Assembly (NCBI RefSeq): GCF_900102965.1 | Contig: NZ_FNGM01000002.1 | Span: forward strand, 52,559-116,558 | DNA from: Paenibacillus jilunlii | GTDB lineage: Bacteria > Bacillota > Bacilli > Paenibacillales > Paenibacillaceae | DNA: 64,000 bases | Direction of reading: 5' to 3' | Part shown: positions 1-8,840 of the stretch, piece by piece | Position numbering within the stretch: position 1 is the first letter of the stretch | Layout of the letters: each line of letters starts with the position of its first letter | Notes under the pieces: generated by a model | What the model saw: only the letters and a program-made list of their open reading frames with translations | Database searches by the model: none | Told to the model about the DNA's origin: nothing | Program-made: the position numbers and the translations under genes

Positions 1-866
1 GGCGTCGGCGTTACGACTGCGGTCGGCGTCGGCGTTACGACTGCTGTTGGCGTCGGCGTTACGACTGCGGTCGGCGTTGGCGTTACGACTGCACTCGGCG
101 TTGGTGTCGCCGTCGCACTCGGCGTCGGGGTCGCGGTCGCACTCGGCGTCGGCGTCGCCGTCGCACTCGGCGTCGGCGTCGCGGTCGCACTCGGCGTCGG
201 CGTCGCCGTTGCACTCGGCGTTGGTGTCGCGGTCGCACTCGGCGTCGGGGTCGCCGTCGCACTCGGCGTTGGTGTCGCCATCGCACTCGGCGTCGGGGTC
301 GCCGTCGCACTCGGCGTCGGCGTCGCCGTTGCACTCGGCGTTGGTGTCGCGGTCGCACTCGGCGTCGGGGTCGCCGTCGCACTCGGCGTTGGTGTCGCCA
401 TCGCACTCGGCGTCGGGGTCGCCGTCGCACTCGGCGTCGGCGTCGCCGTTGCACTCGGCGTTGGTGTCGCCGTCGCACTCGGCGTTGGTGTCGCCGTCGC
501 ACTCGGCGTCGGGGTCGCCGTCGCACTCGGCGTTGGTGTCGCCGTCGCACTCGGCGTCGGGGTCGCCGTCGCACTCGGCGTTGGTGTCGCCGTCGCACTC
601 GGCGTTGGTGTCGCCGTTGCACTCGGCGTCGGGGTCGCGGTCGCACTCGGCGTCGGGGTCGCCGTCGCACTCGGCGTCGGCGTCGCCGTTGCACTCGGCG
701 TTGGTGTCGCGGTCGCACTCGGCGTCGGCGTCGCCGTCGCACTCGGCGTCGGCGTCGCCGTTGCACTCGGCGTTGGGGTCGCCGTCGCACTCGGCGTTGG
801 TGTCGCCGTTGCACTCGGCATCGGGGTCGCCGTTGCACTCGGCGTTGGTGTCGCCGTTGCAGGCGG
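1..866 (-). repeat. 24-bp minisatellite encoding the ATPTPSAT linker
   Basis: About 36 head-to-tail 24-bp units lie inside the adhesin gene. Each unit reads ATPTPSAT on the minus strand; the leftmost units switch to TPTAVVTP. Differences between units fall mostly at third codon positions (GCA/GCG, ACC/ACG/ACA), as expected for a coding repeat under protein-level selection. The array continues beyond the left edge, so its total copy number is unknown. The long open frames in the other phases of this array (Arg-rich on minus, Ser/His-rich on plus) are by-products of the periodicity. Confidence 0.9.
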
Positions 867-1706
867 TTCGGAGCCTTCATACGGATAGTGGTGCATCTGC
901 ACATAACCGCTGAATGCTTTTGCGATCAGCGTGCCATGGAGCTCGGCATGATCATAAAAAACACTGGCATGAGGAGCCAATATAGTGCCCTCGATTGTGG
1001 TGTTCCCGATTTTCAAAGAAGCAGCTTCATAGAAATTGAACAGGACCTTGCGGGGTTTGCCTCCCCAGAATTGAAAATTAGGAATTTTCACAGCGCTTCC
1101 GCCCACATTAATAATGACGGTGGCATCACCTGCTATGTTGAACTGCAGCCCGTTGGCGTCAGCCAAATCAGCAGCAGCCAGATGAATAACATTATAGGCA
1201 TCCGGAGCGTTAATAGTGATTTTTCCATATTCCTTTACAAAAGGCTGTGTCTGCGCCAATGCGGCCAATTCATCCGAACGCCGGACCAGAAACTGTTCCT
1301 CGGCCGCAAAATCAATCGGTGTCCCTTGGCGGGGAGTCTCCTTGAGATCTGCCCGTGTGCTGCTTATAGTGCCTCCGTATACAGCTGCTCCATATATAGT
1401 TCCGTCTGTTAGAGTGAGATTTTTGCCGGCAACCAGCACATCCCCGCCGGGCGCATCCTTAGAAACGCCGTACCCCTGCAAAGTAATATTTCCTTCAGCC
1501 GCGAGCCTTCCATGAATCTGATCGTAAGATTGCGTGAAATCTCCAAAGATAAATGCATTAAAATTGCCGGCAACGCCCAGAACAGGGGTAGGGATATACG
1601 GCATATTTCCCGCAGCCTTAACATTCCATCCCCAAGCCAGCGTGCTGCCCAATGCCAATATCCCTGTCAGGATCAGAGCTGCTGCTTTCTGTGTTCTTTT
1701 TTTCAA
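1..1706 (-). CDS. Choice-of-anchor A family surface adhesin, 3' end cut off by the window edge
   Basis: This is the N-terminal 568 residues of a secreted surface protein. The start is a TTG at 1704-1706, 11 nt after AGGAGG. An ATG 7 nt upstream is closer to that ribosome site but gives only 31 codons, whereas the TTG frame opens with a signal peptide ([20 protein letters not shown]) and stays open to the edge. Residues about 40-280 resemble the choice-of-anchor A / pAdhesive_15 domain: the segment [20 protein letters not shown] is typical, followed by beta-rich repeats and a TILAPHASV motif. From about residue 283 the protein is a Thr-Pro-Ser-Ala linker (repeat ATPTPSAT) that runs out of the window. 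Such linkers usually span the wall before an anchor, which is not visible here. A c-di-GMP-I riboswitch and terminator precede the gene, so expression probably follows the sessile/motile switch. The fold call is by motif recognition. Confidence 0.8.
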   Translation of the reverse strand, partial: MKKRTQKAAALILTGILALGSTLAWGWNVKAAGNMPYIPTPVLGVAGNFNAFIFGDFTQSYDQIHGRLAAEGNITLQGYGVSKDAPGGDVLVAGKNLTLTDGTIYGAAVYGGTISSTRADLKETPRQGTPIDFAAEEQFLVRRSDELAALAQTQPFVKEYGKITINAPDAYNVIHLAAADLADANGLQFNIAGDATVIINVGGSAVKIPNFQFWGGKPRKVLFNFYEAASLKIGNTTIEGTILAPHASVFYDHAELHGTLIAKAFSGYVQMHHYPYEGSEPPATATPTPSATATPMPSATATPTPSATATPTPSATATPTPSATATPTPSATATPTPSATATPTPSATATPTPSATATPTPSATATPTPSATATPTPSATATPTPSATATPTPSATATPTPSATATPTPSATATPTPSATATPTPSATATPTPSAMATPTPSATATPTPSATATPTPSATATPTPSATATPTPSAMATPTPSATATPTPSATATPTPSATATPTPSATATPTPSATATPTPSATATPTPSATATPTPSAVVTPTPTAVVTPTPTAVVTPTPTAVVTPT

Positions 1707-1761
1707 ATCGCATTGCACCTCCTAGTAACTTATTCTATGATTTTGCGAAAAAACTATAACA

Positions 1762-1800
1762 ACAAAAAGACCGCCACGAAGGGTTAGCTTCACGGCGGCC
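1762..1800 (-). terminator. Expression-platform terminator of the c-di-GMP riboswitch
   Basis: Read on the minus strand, CCGCCGTGAA and TTCGTGGCGG form a 10-bp stem (two G-U pairs) around an 8-nt loop, followed at once by TCTTTTTGTT. It sits between the riboswitch aptamer and the adhesin start, so it is the likely point where c-di-GMP binding is turned into read-through or termination. Confidence 0.8.
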
Positions 1801-1875
1801 GGACGATCATAGCCCTGGTCGGGCATTAGATTCCTGACTTTGCGTCCCGTCCTTTCGGACGGTTTGCGTTTATAC
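1800..1875 (-). promoter_or_regulatory. c-di-GMP-I (GEMM) riboswitch
   Basis: The minus strand shows the GEMM hallmarks in order: GCAAACC, a stem with a GAAA tetraloop (GTCCGAAAGGAC), GGGACGCAAAG, and a second helix with a CCAGGGCTATGATCGTCCGG segment. The aptamer abuts a terminator hairpin and lies 94 nt upstream of the adhesin start. Class I aptamers bind cyclic di-GMP. Whether this one is an on- or off-switch cannot be decided by eye. Confidence 0.85.
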
Positions 1876-1935
1876 ATGAGAAATATAGATAAAAATTATG
1901 TAGTCTATGACATTTGTTACTTTTGAACTAATTTC

Positions 1936-1965
1936 AGTTTAGCCGCTCCCCTGCCCTGTTGTCAA
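1936..1965 (-). promoter_or_regulatory. Probable sigma-A promoter of the riboswitch-adhesin transcript
   Basis: On the minus strand TTGACA (1960-1965) is followed 18 bp later by TAAACT (1936-1941). The predicted start near 1930 leaves a leader of about 55 nt before the riboswitch. Confidence 0.5.
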
Positions 1966-2620
1966 TCTATTCCTTAACTATTTTTTACAAGTTACGCTTA
2001 CCTGAGACATAGACAAACCCGCTATACATAAGCCTTCTCAGCGTTCCTGCCCTGAAGAGAATTTCCCTACAGAATGATTATCCGCCTTTTTCACAGCATC
2101 CAATTCCGTATTTATTTACAATTTTTAATATTAAAATCTAGTATATTCGAACTATTATTTCAAATCTTATCCAGTACCTTCATACCTAGCTATATCTGCT
2201 CCTTAAGGAGCAAGAACATCCCTCCGAATTAGGACCGCACAAGAACAAAACGGATACGCCGTCCTTGATTGAATAGATTTCAGTTTAGCGTTGCCTGGAA
2301 GACTTTTGGTATTCCTCGAAAATTTCAAGTGGAAAAAGGTTAACTAATTCTGCTGGTTTGGCTTCTAACGGAGTAATATCGCCTAATTAAGTTTCCTTTT
2401 TCCACTTCATTTTTACAATTGTTAATTGGTGGGAGAAATAAGTTCCCTTTTTCCAACTAGCACTGCTACCCTGCTTTTTCGCAAGCGCCAGTTTGGAAAA
2501 AGGCTATAGAATCCGGCTGATTTCCACCCGTTTGAGTAAATCCGCTGAATTCGCGCCTACTTATCCCCAACTTTATGCACATTTTATCCACAATAAAGAG
2601 AAATCATAATTTCCTAAACA
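1966..2620. other. Gene-free AT-rich stretch containing one hairpin array
   Basis: No plausible gene is seen on either strand. The only organised feature is the family A hairpin array at 2325-2503, listed separately; the rest is AT-rich sequence without a recognisable site. Confidence 0.6.
2325..2503. repeat. 51-bp-phased hairpin array, family A, locus 1
   Basis: Units with the core TGGAAAAAG occur forward at 2330-2338, inverted at 2396-2404 and 2447-2455 (51 bp apart), and probably forward again near 2492-2500. Around each core the flanks tend to pair (AGT...ACT). The 66-bp gap from the forward to the inverted unit is the same as at 49.6 kb. Confidence 0.7.
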
Positions 2621-2623
2621 ACA

Positions 2624-2660
2624 AAAAAACTGCCCCGGAATTCACCGGCAGCAGTTCTTC
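2624..2660 (-). terminator. Terminator after the 33-residue membrane protein
   Basis: Read on the minus strand, ACTGCTGCCGG and CCGGGGCAGT pair (one wobble, one bulge) and are followed by TTTTTTTGTT. It lies about 70 nt after the small open frame ending at 2727. Confidence 0.75.
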
Positions 2661-2726
2661 AGCCCTCTCTATGTAAGGCTATATACGCTCCCGTAACCAG
2701 ACATTGCGGATATAGCGAATTGGGAT

Positions 2727-2828
2727 TTACAGCAGCTGAATCCAGCCAATCATGGACACCCACAACGGAATACTCAAAAACAACCCGAATGCCAACCCAC
2801 GGCGGAGACTTCCTTCATGACTCATCAT
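2727..2828 (-). CDS. 33-residue small membrane protein
   Basis: A short open frame begins MMSHEGSLRRGLAFG, followed by one hydrophobic helix (residues about 11-32) that ends WIQLL. A strong ribosome site (GAGGAG) lies 5-8 nt before the two adjacent ATG codons, so the second may be the true start. The frame has its own FNR/CRP-type promoter about 50 nt upstream and its own terminator downstream, which together argue for a genuine monocistronic gene. The charged start (Arg9, Arg10) followed by the helix suggests an N-in single-pass protein. I do not recognise the family; function is unknown. The promoter suggests induction under oxygen limitation if the regulator is Fnr. Confidence 0.65.
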   Translation of the reverse strand: MMSHEGSLRRGLAFGLFLSIPLWVSMIGWIQLL

Positions 2829-2886
2829 AATTCTCCTCTTTGAGGTGCTTTATTTTGTATGCTTCAATATTTTATATTTCAATTTT

Positions 2887-2929
2887 AATATAAAATAATT
2901 CTTCTTATTTTATTGTGAAAAATATCACA
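2887..2929 (-). promoter_or_regulatory. FNR/CRP-type class II promoter
   Basis: A perfect palindrome TGTGA-N6-TCACA lies at 2914-2929. On the minus strand it is followed by 21 nt and then TATATT (2887-2892). That geometry puts the palindrome centre at -41.5, the classic position for activation by FNR/CRP-family proteins. Transcription would start near 2880 and read the 33-residue gene. Bacillus Fnr recognises the same TGTGA-N6-TCACA pattern. Confidence 0.65.
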
Positions 2930-3190
2930 TATAATTGTCTTATTTATAAATTCCAGTGATTATTTTTTGAATCGGAGCCAAATTCATCTGCCGGGGGATC
3001 ATGAGCGGATGCTTTGAGGAGCAGTATAGAATTAAATCCGGTCCATAATGCGCAAGGATCAGCCAGACTTAATAAAACGGGCCTCACCATGGGAGTTGGC
3101 AAGGCCCTGCAAGCTATCTATAAACACCGGGGTGTGTCTGGTACATTCAATATATATCCTCAACCTGAAAATAAGCTGACAGCTGCATAA
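2930..3190. other. Spacer without a supported gene
   Basis: A 33-codon plus-strand frame (3089-3190) has no ribosome site and is not called. I see no other organised feature. Confidence 0.5.
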
Positions 3191-3193
3191 AAA

Positions 3194-3334
3194 TTACATT
3201 AAGAGCTTCCAATAGCCCAGTGTGCCGAAAAAAACGACCAGTGCCACGGGAAGTATAATTTTCCGGCTTACCTTATCCTCAAACGAAAAATACAAACACA
3301 GCATACAAAGCCACGCAATAAGGAGACTTCCCAT
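3194..3334 (-). CDS. 46-residue small membrane protein, hypothetical
   Basis: The frame encodes two hydrophobic segments (about residues 2-16 and 25-44) joined by a charged turn, FEDKVSRK, consistent with a two-helix hairpin in the membrane. An in-frame stop two codons upstream fixes the start at or after this ATG. The ribosome site is poor (AGGAA touches the ATG), which lowers confidence. It could be a real small protein or a remnant. No family recognised. Confidence 0.4.
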   Translation of the reverse strand: MGSLLIAWLCMLCLYFSFEDKVSRKIILPVALVVFFGTLGYWKLLM

Positions 3335-3505
3335 TTCCTATGCATACGCCCTTTCTTATACATCCTGATGATCGCGCGGGACAGCGGCAGCACCAAACAT
3401 CCTATAAGAAGATTACCCGCGGGTCAGCCGGTTCATACCCAATCATGGCTTGGGCCGCTAAATATTTTTTCTTGTTCCGCCAAAAGGTTATACAGTTCCA
3501 GCAGG

Positions 3506-3928
3506 TCACTGCTCCCCCTCCAGCACAGGGTACTCCCAGAAGCTCAGCCTGCCTTTCGCCGGTATGGGCCGGGCAAGCGCCGTCACATCCTCCAGCTTCC
3601 AGGCATAGCGTCCTGGCGCATAATCGCCGAAAACCAACTCATTGCCGCCAGGCCAGCCCTCAGCTGCATCCGCCTGCGTTACCTCATAGCAACCGGCCAG
3701 ACGGCTTGTGGCGATAATGGCTCCCCGAGGGAGATTGTCCACAGTGAAGCCATGCCGCGCCAAGGCCGACTTGAACGGCTCCTGTCTGCAGACGGATTTG
3801 TCGATCCCCAGTCCGGCATGGATTGCCAGTTCACCGCGATAAGCCGTTTGCCAGGAACGGGTCTCGAACTGTTTTTCCCCAAGCGTAATTAACGTGGCCC
3901 AGGGCTGCCGGATCGTCAGACATTTCAT
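3506..3928 (-). CDS. ASCH domain protein
   Basis: The 140-residue protein begins MKCLTIRQPWATLITLGEK and continues with FETRSW, the conserved start of the ASCH (ASC-1 homology) fold, a beta-barrel related to PUA that is thought to bind RNA or modified nucleosides. The IRQPWA and K...ETR positions are those conserved in the family, and the length fits a stand-alone ASCH protein. GGCGGAG lies just before the ATG. It stands alone: the 102-residue exported protein ends about 170 bp upstream on the same strand. The substrate is unknown; some ASCH proteins hydrolyse N4-acetylcytidine, but nothing here shows that. Confidence 0.85.
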   Translation of the reverse strand: MKCLTIRQPWATLITLGEKQFETRSWQTAYRGELAIHAGLGIDKSVCRQEPFKSALARHGFTVDNLPRGAIIATSRLAGCYEVTQADAAEGWPGGNELVFGDYAPGRYAWKLEDVTALARPIPAKGRLSFWEYPVLEGEQ

Positions 3929-4097
3929 CTCCGCCTTTTCTCCTCTCTGAACAGCAAAAAACGCAGCCGCCGAACATCCGGAAAGCCGCGCCGCCTATAG
4001 TTATCGGGATGCTGGAGAAGGGGCAAAGCCCCTGCCTGCGCAATGTGTGTGCTTTCTACTTCTGTATTGTATGCCGCTATGGGATTCTGTGCAACTT

Positions 4098-4406
4098 TTA
4101 CGACAAACGAAGTAGAATAAACTTCCAGATTACAACTAAATAAGGACTGGCCGCCAGTCCGCAGATGGCTAAAAAGACTTGAAGCGGTGTACTCATTCCG
4201 CCATCCATTCCGGTCCAGCCCATGGAAAAAGAAGGCTTCGGCGGCTCAAGTCCATACTGCTCCATTAGCCGTTCTTTTGTGCCGCTGTCCACAATTGTTC
4301 CTGTATCCGCCGCGTGGACGAGTGCCGGTTGCAGAACTAACAGCAGGAAAGCCGCGAAACAGGTGAACATGAATATAAATATGTATTTATTCCTCAAATT
4401 GCTCAT
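4098..4406 (-). CDS. Exported membrane protein, hypothetical (102 aa)
   Basis: The protein has an N-terminal signal-like segment (KYIFIFMFTCFAAFLLLVLQ) with a likely cut after VHAA (about residue 33), a short extracytoplasmic part with GLEPPKP, and a C-terminal hydrophobic helix (about residues 75-99) ending in LLRLS. AAGGAGAA immediately precedes the ATG. The pattern is a small secreted domain tethered by a C-terminal helix. I do not recognise a family. It is divergent from the FAD oxidoreductase that starts about 200 bp away. Confidence 0.65.
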   Translation of the reverse strand: MSNLRNKYIFIFMFTCFAAFLLLVLQPALVHAADTGTIVDSGTKERLMEQYGLEPPKPSFSMGWTGMDGGMSTPLQVFLAICGLAASPYLVVIWKFILLRLS

Positions 4407-4606
4407 TTCTCCTTTTTCTTGAATTTACTTTTCTATTTATTATACCGGAATTATCCAGATTTTTATAGTATAAGCGTTAATACACTGTCCTGCGGCATCC
4501 AACCCAATCCAACAGTTTTGTACATAAGATCAGCCAGATTTGTTGATACTTCTCCCCTCCATATCCGTTTAAAATTAATGGTAATATGATGAAAGGGCGG
4601 ATGATC

Positions 4607-6907
4607 GTGAAGATGGAGCAGGAAGCTTATGATGTGGTGGTATGCGGTGGAGGATTGGCCGGTGTCTGCGCGGCTGTGGCGGCAGCCCGGCAGGGAGCCA
4701 GTGTCTGTATCATCCAGGACAGACCGGTTCTGGGCGGCAACAGCTCGTCGGAAATCCGGGTCACTCCACACGGGGCGGCTCAATTTCATGCCTATGCCCG
4801 GGAGACAGGCATTATTTCCGAGCTGCTGATTGAGGAACGGGCACTCAATCATGAACCGATTCTGGAGAATGGCTGGACGAACAGCGTATGGGATATGGTG
4901 CTCTACAATATGGCGGTGTCAACGCCGAACCTTACGCTGCATTTAAACTCCACGGTCACCGGAGTGCACAAACACGCGGAGCGGCATATCTCCTCTGTGA
5001 CCGTGCGGGTGGCGGGCGCAGAGACACAAATCACCGCAGAAGGCCAGGTGTTCATCGACTGTACCGGCGATGGTGTGGTTGCCGACCTGGCCGGCTGCGA
5101 ATGGCGCTGGGGTTCGGAGGGGCGGGAGGAATTCAGCGAACCTCATGCCCCGCTTGCGGCCAGCGGCGACACGATGGGCAGTTCAATACATTTTAAGGCG
5201 AAGGATATGGGGCGGCCGGTCCCGTTTGAGGCACCGGATTGGGCAGTCAGATATGAGGACCCCGCTTTTTTCTATGATCAGGGACGGCACTTCTACGACC
5301 TTGCTGCCGGGTATTGGTGGATTGAAATCGGTATCCCCTGGAATACCATCTATAACAATGAGCAGATCCGGCATGAACTGACCCGCCATGTGCTGGGCAT
5401 CTGGGACTGGATTAAGAACAGGGACCCGCTCCTGAAAGAAAAAGCTGCGAACTATGCGCTGGACTGGATCGGCCAGGTGCCGGGCAAACGTGAGAGCCGG
5501 CGGGTGCTGGGCCGTTATTTCATGACGGAGCATGATCCGGCGGGCCGCACCGTATTTCCCGATGAAATCGCCTTCGGCGGCTGGTTCATCGACCTGCACA
5601 GCACAGGCGGCCTGCTGGCCCCGACTGCGGAGCCGTCGGCGGCGGAAGGCTACGCGGAAACCAGCGAATATGCGATCAAAAGCTACTGCGGGCCCTATGG
5701 GATTCCGCTGCGCATTCTCATGGCGAAGGATGCCGACAATCTCCTGCTGGCCGGGCGCAATGTCAGCGTCAGCCATGCCGCCCTCGGCACTGTGCGCGTC
5801 ATGGCAACGACGGCGCTGCTGGGTCAGGCGGCGGGTACGGCCGCCTCTGTGGCGCTGCGGCGGGGCCGGGAGGCGTGCAGCCTGGAGGAAGCGGATATCC
5901 GCGAAGTCCAGCAGATTCTGCTCCGCGAGGGCTGCTTCCTGCCGAACTGCCGCAACGAGGACCCCGGCGATGTGGCCCGCTCGGCACGGGCGCGGGCCGG
6001 CAGCTCCGCCCGCGTGCATGGCGTAGGGCCGGAGAGCCGCGACTACACCGGCGGCTTTGGCGGAACCCGGCTCCCGGAGAAGGAGCCGCTTACGCACCGG
6101 CGCGGGCAATGGATTGCCGTCGGTACGGAGGAAATCCGTTCCCTGGCCGTGTGCCTAAGCAATGAATCCGGGACGGAGCAGACCGTTGAGGCCAGTCTTG
6201 TCCCGGTGGACTCCATCTGGGACTACGGATGCGGAGGGAAGCAGCCGCTGGCCCGGCAGCGGCTGGCCGTCCCGCCCGGCCGGATGCAGTGGGTCGCCTG
6301 GGAAGCCGGGCTTACCGCAGCCGAAGGGCTGCGGAGCGGAGGATATGTCCGCCTGGAACTGGCGGCAAATCCGCAGGTGGAGTGGCATAAAGGCGGCACC
6401 GTCATTCCCGGCCATACCTCGGCCTACGAGATGGCACCTTCCACAATGCGCCGGTACGGCGACGGGGGAACGCTAAGCTTCCGGATTGACCCGCCGCAAG
6501 CCTGCTATGAGCCGTCCAATGTCTTGACCGGCATTGCCCGGCCGTATGATTACACGAACCTGTGGCGCTCCGATCCGGCCGGGCCTTTGCCGCAGCGGCT
6601 GGAGCTGGAATGGGAAACGGAGCAGTGCATCGGAACGGTCGAGCTGGCTTTTCCCGGCCAGTTGTTCCGCGAATACCACCGGTATCCGCCATTCTACCGC
6701 GATCCCCAGTGTCCAAGGGATTACAGCATCGCCGCCTGGACCGGCGGCTTATGGACAACAGTCGCGTCCGTCACGGGCAATTACCAGACCCGCCGCCGTC
6801 ATCCGTTGTCCGAGGCGGTTAAGACGGATAAACTCCGCGTTACAGTACACGCCACGAACGGCGATCCCAGTGCGTGCATCGCGGAAATCCGCTGTTACCG
6901 TTTCTGA
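4607..6907 (+). CDS. FAD-dependent oxidoreductase of the PF12831 type
   Basis: Residues near the start read DVVVCGGGLAGVCAAVAAAR, a Rossmann FAD-binding motif (GGGxxG), followed by VLGGNSSSEIR, which marks the PF12831 FAD-oxidoreductase group often found beside polysaccharide genes. The FAD-binding part fills about 430 residues (a second motif, NLLLAGRNVSVSHAALGTVR, closes it). The last ~250 residues look beta-rich and may bind carbohydrate. No signal peptide is visible, so it should act in the cytoplasm. AAAGGG lies 9 nt before this GTG; ATG codons at 4586, 4601 and 4613 are alternatives. The gene leads a locus with a YesM/YesN system and a sugar transporter, so oxidation of an imported sugar derivative is a reasonable guess, not shown. 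Confidence 0.85.
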   Translation: MKMEQEAYDVVVCGGGLAGVCAAVAAARQGASVCIIQDRPVLGGNSSSEIRVTPHGAAQFHAYARETGIISELLIEERALNHEPILENGWTNSVWDMVLYNMAVSTPNLTLHLNSTVTGVHKHAERHISSVTVRVAGAETQITAEGQVFIDCTGDGVVADLAGCEWRWGSEGREEFSEPHAPLAASGDTMGSSIHFKAKDMGRPVPFEAPDWAVRYEDPAFFYDQGRHFYDLAAGYWWIEIGIPWNTIYNNEQIRHELTRHVLGIWDWIKNRDPLLKEKAANYALDWIGQVPGKRESRRVLGRYFMTEHDPAGRTVFPDEIAFGGWFIDLHSTGGLLAPTAEPSAAEGYAETSEYAIKSYCGPYGIPLRILMAKDADNLLLAGRNVSVSHAALGTVRVMATTALLGQAAGTAASVALRRGREACSLEEADIREVQQILLREGCFLPNCRNEDPGDVARSARARAGSSARVHGVGPESRDYTGGFGGTRLPEKEPLTHRRGQWIAVGTEEIRSLAVCLSNESGTEQTVEASLVPVDSIWDYGCGGKQPLARQRLAVPPGRMQWVAWEAGLTAAEGLRSGGYVRLELAANPQVEWHKGGTVIPGHTSAYEMAPSTMRRYGDGGTLSFRIDPPQACYEPSNVLTGIARPYDYTNLWRSDPAGPLPQRLELEWETEQCIGTVELAFPGQLFREYHRYPPFYRDPQCPRDYSIAAWTGGLWTTVASVTGNYQTRRRHPLSEAVKTDKLRVTVHATNGDPSACIAEIRCYRF

Positions 6908-7046
6908 CACCTGTCTGCTGTATCCCAATAGGGGCACGTTGGCTGAATAAGCACTAACTTGCTGCCGACCGCTATATTCATGGGCGGGCGGCGGCCATTT
7001 TTGCTAGAATAGAGGGGATTTGAATTCAAGCTCCGGAGGAGAGCAT

Positions 7047-8840
7047 ATGGGCAAATTACAATGGCTGTGGCCGTCAAGCATGAAAAACCGGTTAGTCCTA
7101 TCCATTCTGCTGTTCGTGCTGATTCCTTCCGCATTCCTGCAGATCCGCAATATCACTCAGCTGGAAACGATGATGAAGGACAATATATCACAGCAAAATA
7201 CGGCGCAGCTCACTTTTCTCAAAAACAATATTGAAAGCCTGAAATTTGGTGTATTGGGCGCAATGCTGCAGCTTGAACGCGATCCGAACCTGCGGGAACA
7301 GCTTGGCCGCACTGGAGAAAACGTCACGGAAAAAAATATGCTAATCAAAAATGAGCTGCTGCTGGTGAAGCAGCGGCTGATGAATGCCATTGTCCCCGTG
7401 CATCTCACGCTGCTGGATGATAAGGGAGAGGTCTACAACACGTTGGAGGAAGGCATGGCCGTCCCGGCGGTCAGAGGAGCGGAATTACTGCAGCAGCCGG
7501 AGTTCGTGAAGCTGAGACAAGGTGCTGAAGCCTATTATTGGACCGTTCATGAGCCTGATTATTTGCTGGCGAACGCCCTGCCGGGCTCGCAGTTATTCTC
7601 TTTATTCTCGAAGCTGCAGGGAACGGACGGCCATACCTTCGCCTATCTGCGAATCAGTCTGGATATGAAGACCTGGCTTAACTCGATTACGGGAGGCTTC
7701 CAGGTGAAGCAGACCTATTATTTGCTGGACGGCGGCGGGCAGCCGATTCTGATGGGCCGCAATGACCGCTCTGCACAGGCGCTGCGCGGGATGCTGGCCA
7801 CCTTCAAAAGCAACCCGGCCCACTATTTTACCGATGACAAAGACTTGTTCATCTTCAACGGCACTTATCTGCCGAATATGGATTGGTACCTCGTGAGCCG
7901 CTTCCCCTTGGAAGCGCTCTCCGGAAACATTCTGGCGATGAAACGGGAGATTATGCTGTCGTTTCTGGTCACCTGTATTGTTTTTGCCGGAATCATGTAT
8001 GCGATTGTTTCTTCTACGGTCAGACCCTTGCATAATTTACAGAAAAAAATGAGTGAGCTTGTCGATAAAAATCTGAATGTCAGCATCCCCGAACGAAAAT
8101 ATAAAGGCGAGCTGCGGCGGCTGGCCCGTGCTTTCAATCTGATGACCGGCGATATCCGCAAGCTGATTGAACGGCTGCAAATGGAGGAAAGGCAGAAGGA
8201 AGCGATCCGCTTTCAAATGCTGATGTCGCAAATGAATCCGCATTTTCTGCTCAACACATTGAATACGATCAAATGGAACGCGCGCAACCACGGCGATATG
8301 GGGACATCGGAAATCTGCCAAAATCTGGGCAAACTGCTGGAATCAGGCCTCAACAGCGATGCGGACCTCGTCTTTCTGAAAGAAGAAATCGGGCTGATCC
8401 GGGCGTATGTCTACATCCAGTCCTTCCGCTATGACCACTCCTTCCACGTGGAATACTTGATCGGCGACGGCCTGGAGTATGCCCTGATTCCAAAGTTCAG
8501 CCTGCAGCCGCTCGTTGAAAATGCGATTTATCACGGACTTGTGCATATGAAGGCGGGCGGGAAAATAACCATTCTGATTGCCGGCGCCGGCGGCAGGCTG
8601 CGGGTCGAAATCGGTGACAATGGCCAGGGGCTGGAGCGCAGCGGCTCCGCTTCGGGAAAACGGCGCAAGGGAATCGGCCTCAGCAACCTGAGGGAACGGA
8701 TTACGCTGCTCTATAAGGGGGGAGGCGAGCTGCTCCTGCTGCCCCTCCCCCAAGGCACGGTGGCTGTGCTGGATATTCCGCTGTTGAATTCTTTGCCTTA
8801 TGACAAGGAGGAGCGAAATGTGGAAAATACTTCTGGTTGA
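7047..8840 (+). CDS. YesM-type sensor histidine kinase
   Basis: This 597-residue membrane kinase has a first transmembrane helix at about residues 14-32, a ~270-residue extracytoplasmic sensor, a second helix at about 302-325, a HAMP-like linker, and a His_kinase (PF06580) domain with the phosphoacceptor motif QMNPHFLLNTLN near residue 395. The ATP-binding part shows PLVENAIYHG (N box) and GDNGQGL (G box). GGAGGAG precedes the ATG by about 7 nt, which decides this start over a TTG 27 nt upstream. The gene overlaps the next one (AraC-type response regulator) by 23 nt, so the two form a translationally coupled pair. In this family the ligand is usually an extracellular carbohydrate reported through the neighbouring ABC transporter. 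Confidence 0.92.
   Translation: MGKLQWLWPSSMKNRLVLSILLFVLIPSAFLQIRNITQLETMMKDNISQQNTAQLTFLKNNIESLKFGVLGAMLQLERDPNLREQLGRTGENVTEKNMLIKNELLLVKQRLMNAIVPVHLTLLDDKGEVYNTLEEGMAVPAVRGAELLQQPEFVKLRQGAEAYYWTVHEPDYLLANALPGSQLFSLFSKLQGTDGHTFAYLRISLDMKTWLNSITGGFQVKQTYYLLDGGGQPILMGRNDRSAQALRGMLATFKSNPAHYFTDDKDLFIFNGTYLPNMDWYLVSRFPLEALSGNILAMKREIMLSFLVTCIVFAGIMYAIVSSTVRPLHNLQKKMSELVDKNLNVSIPERKYKGELRRLARAFNLMTGDIRKLIERLQMEERQKEAIRFQMLMSQMNPHFLLNTLNTIKWNARNHGDMGTSEICQNLGKLLESGLNSDADLVFLKEEIGLIRAYVYIQSFRYDHSFHVEYLIGDGLEYALIPKFSLQPLVENAIYHGLVHMKAGGKITILIAGAGGRLRVEIGDNGQGLERSGSASGKRRKGIGLSNLRERITLLYKGGGELLLLPLPQGTVAVLDIPLLNSLPYDKEERNVENTSG

Noticed and set aside
47..913. Long open frames in the minisatellite (Ser/His-rich on plus, Arg-rich on minus)
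   Set aside because: They are by-products of the 24-bp period. The real gene is the third frame on the minus strand, which has a signal peptide, an adhesin domain and a Thr/Pro-rich linker.
3089..3190. 33-codon plus-strand frame starting MGVGKALQAIYKHRG
   Set aside because: No ribosome site or promoter, and it converges directly on the 46-residue frame; treated as chance or a remnant.
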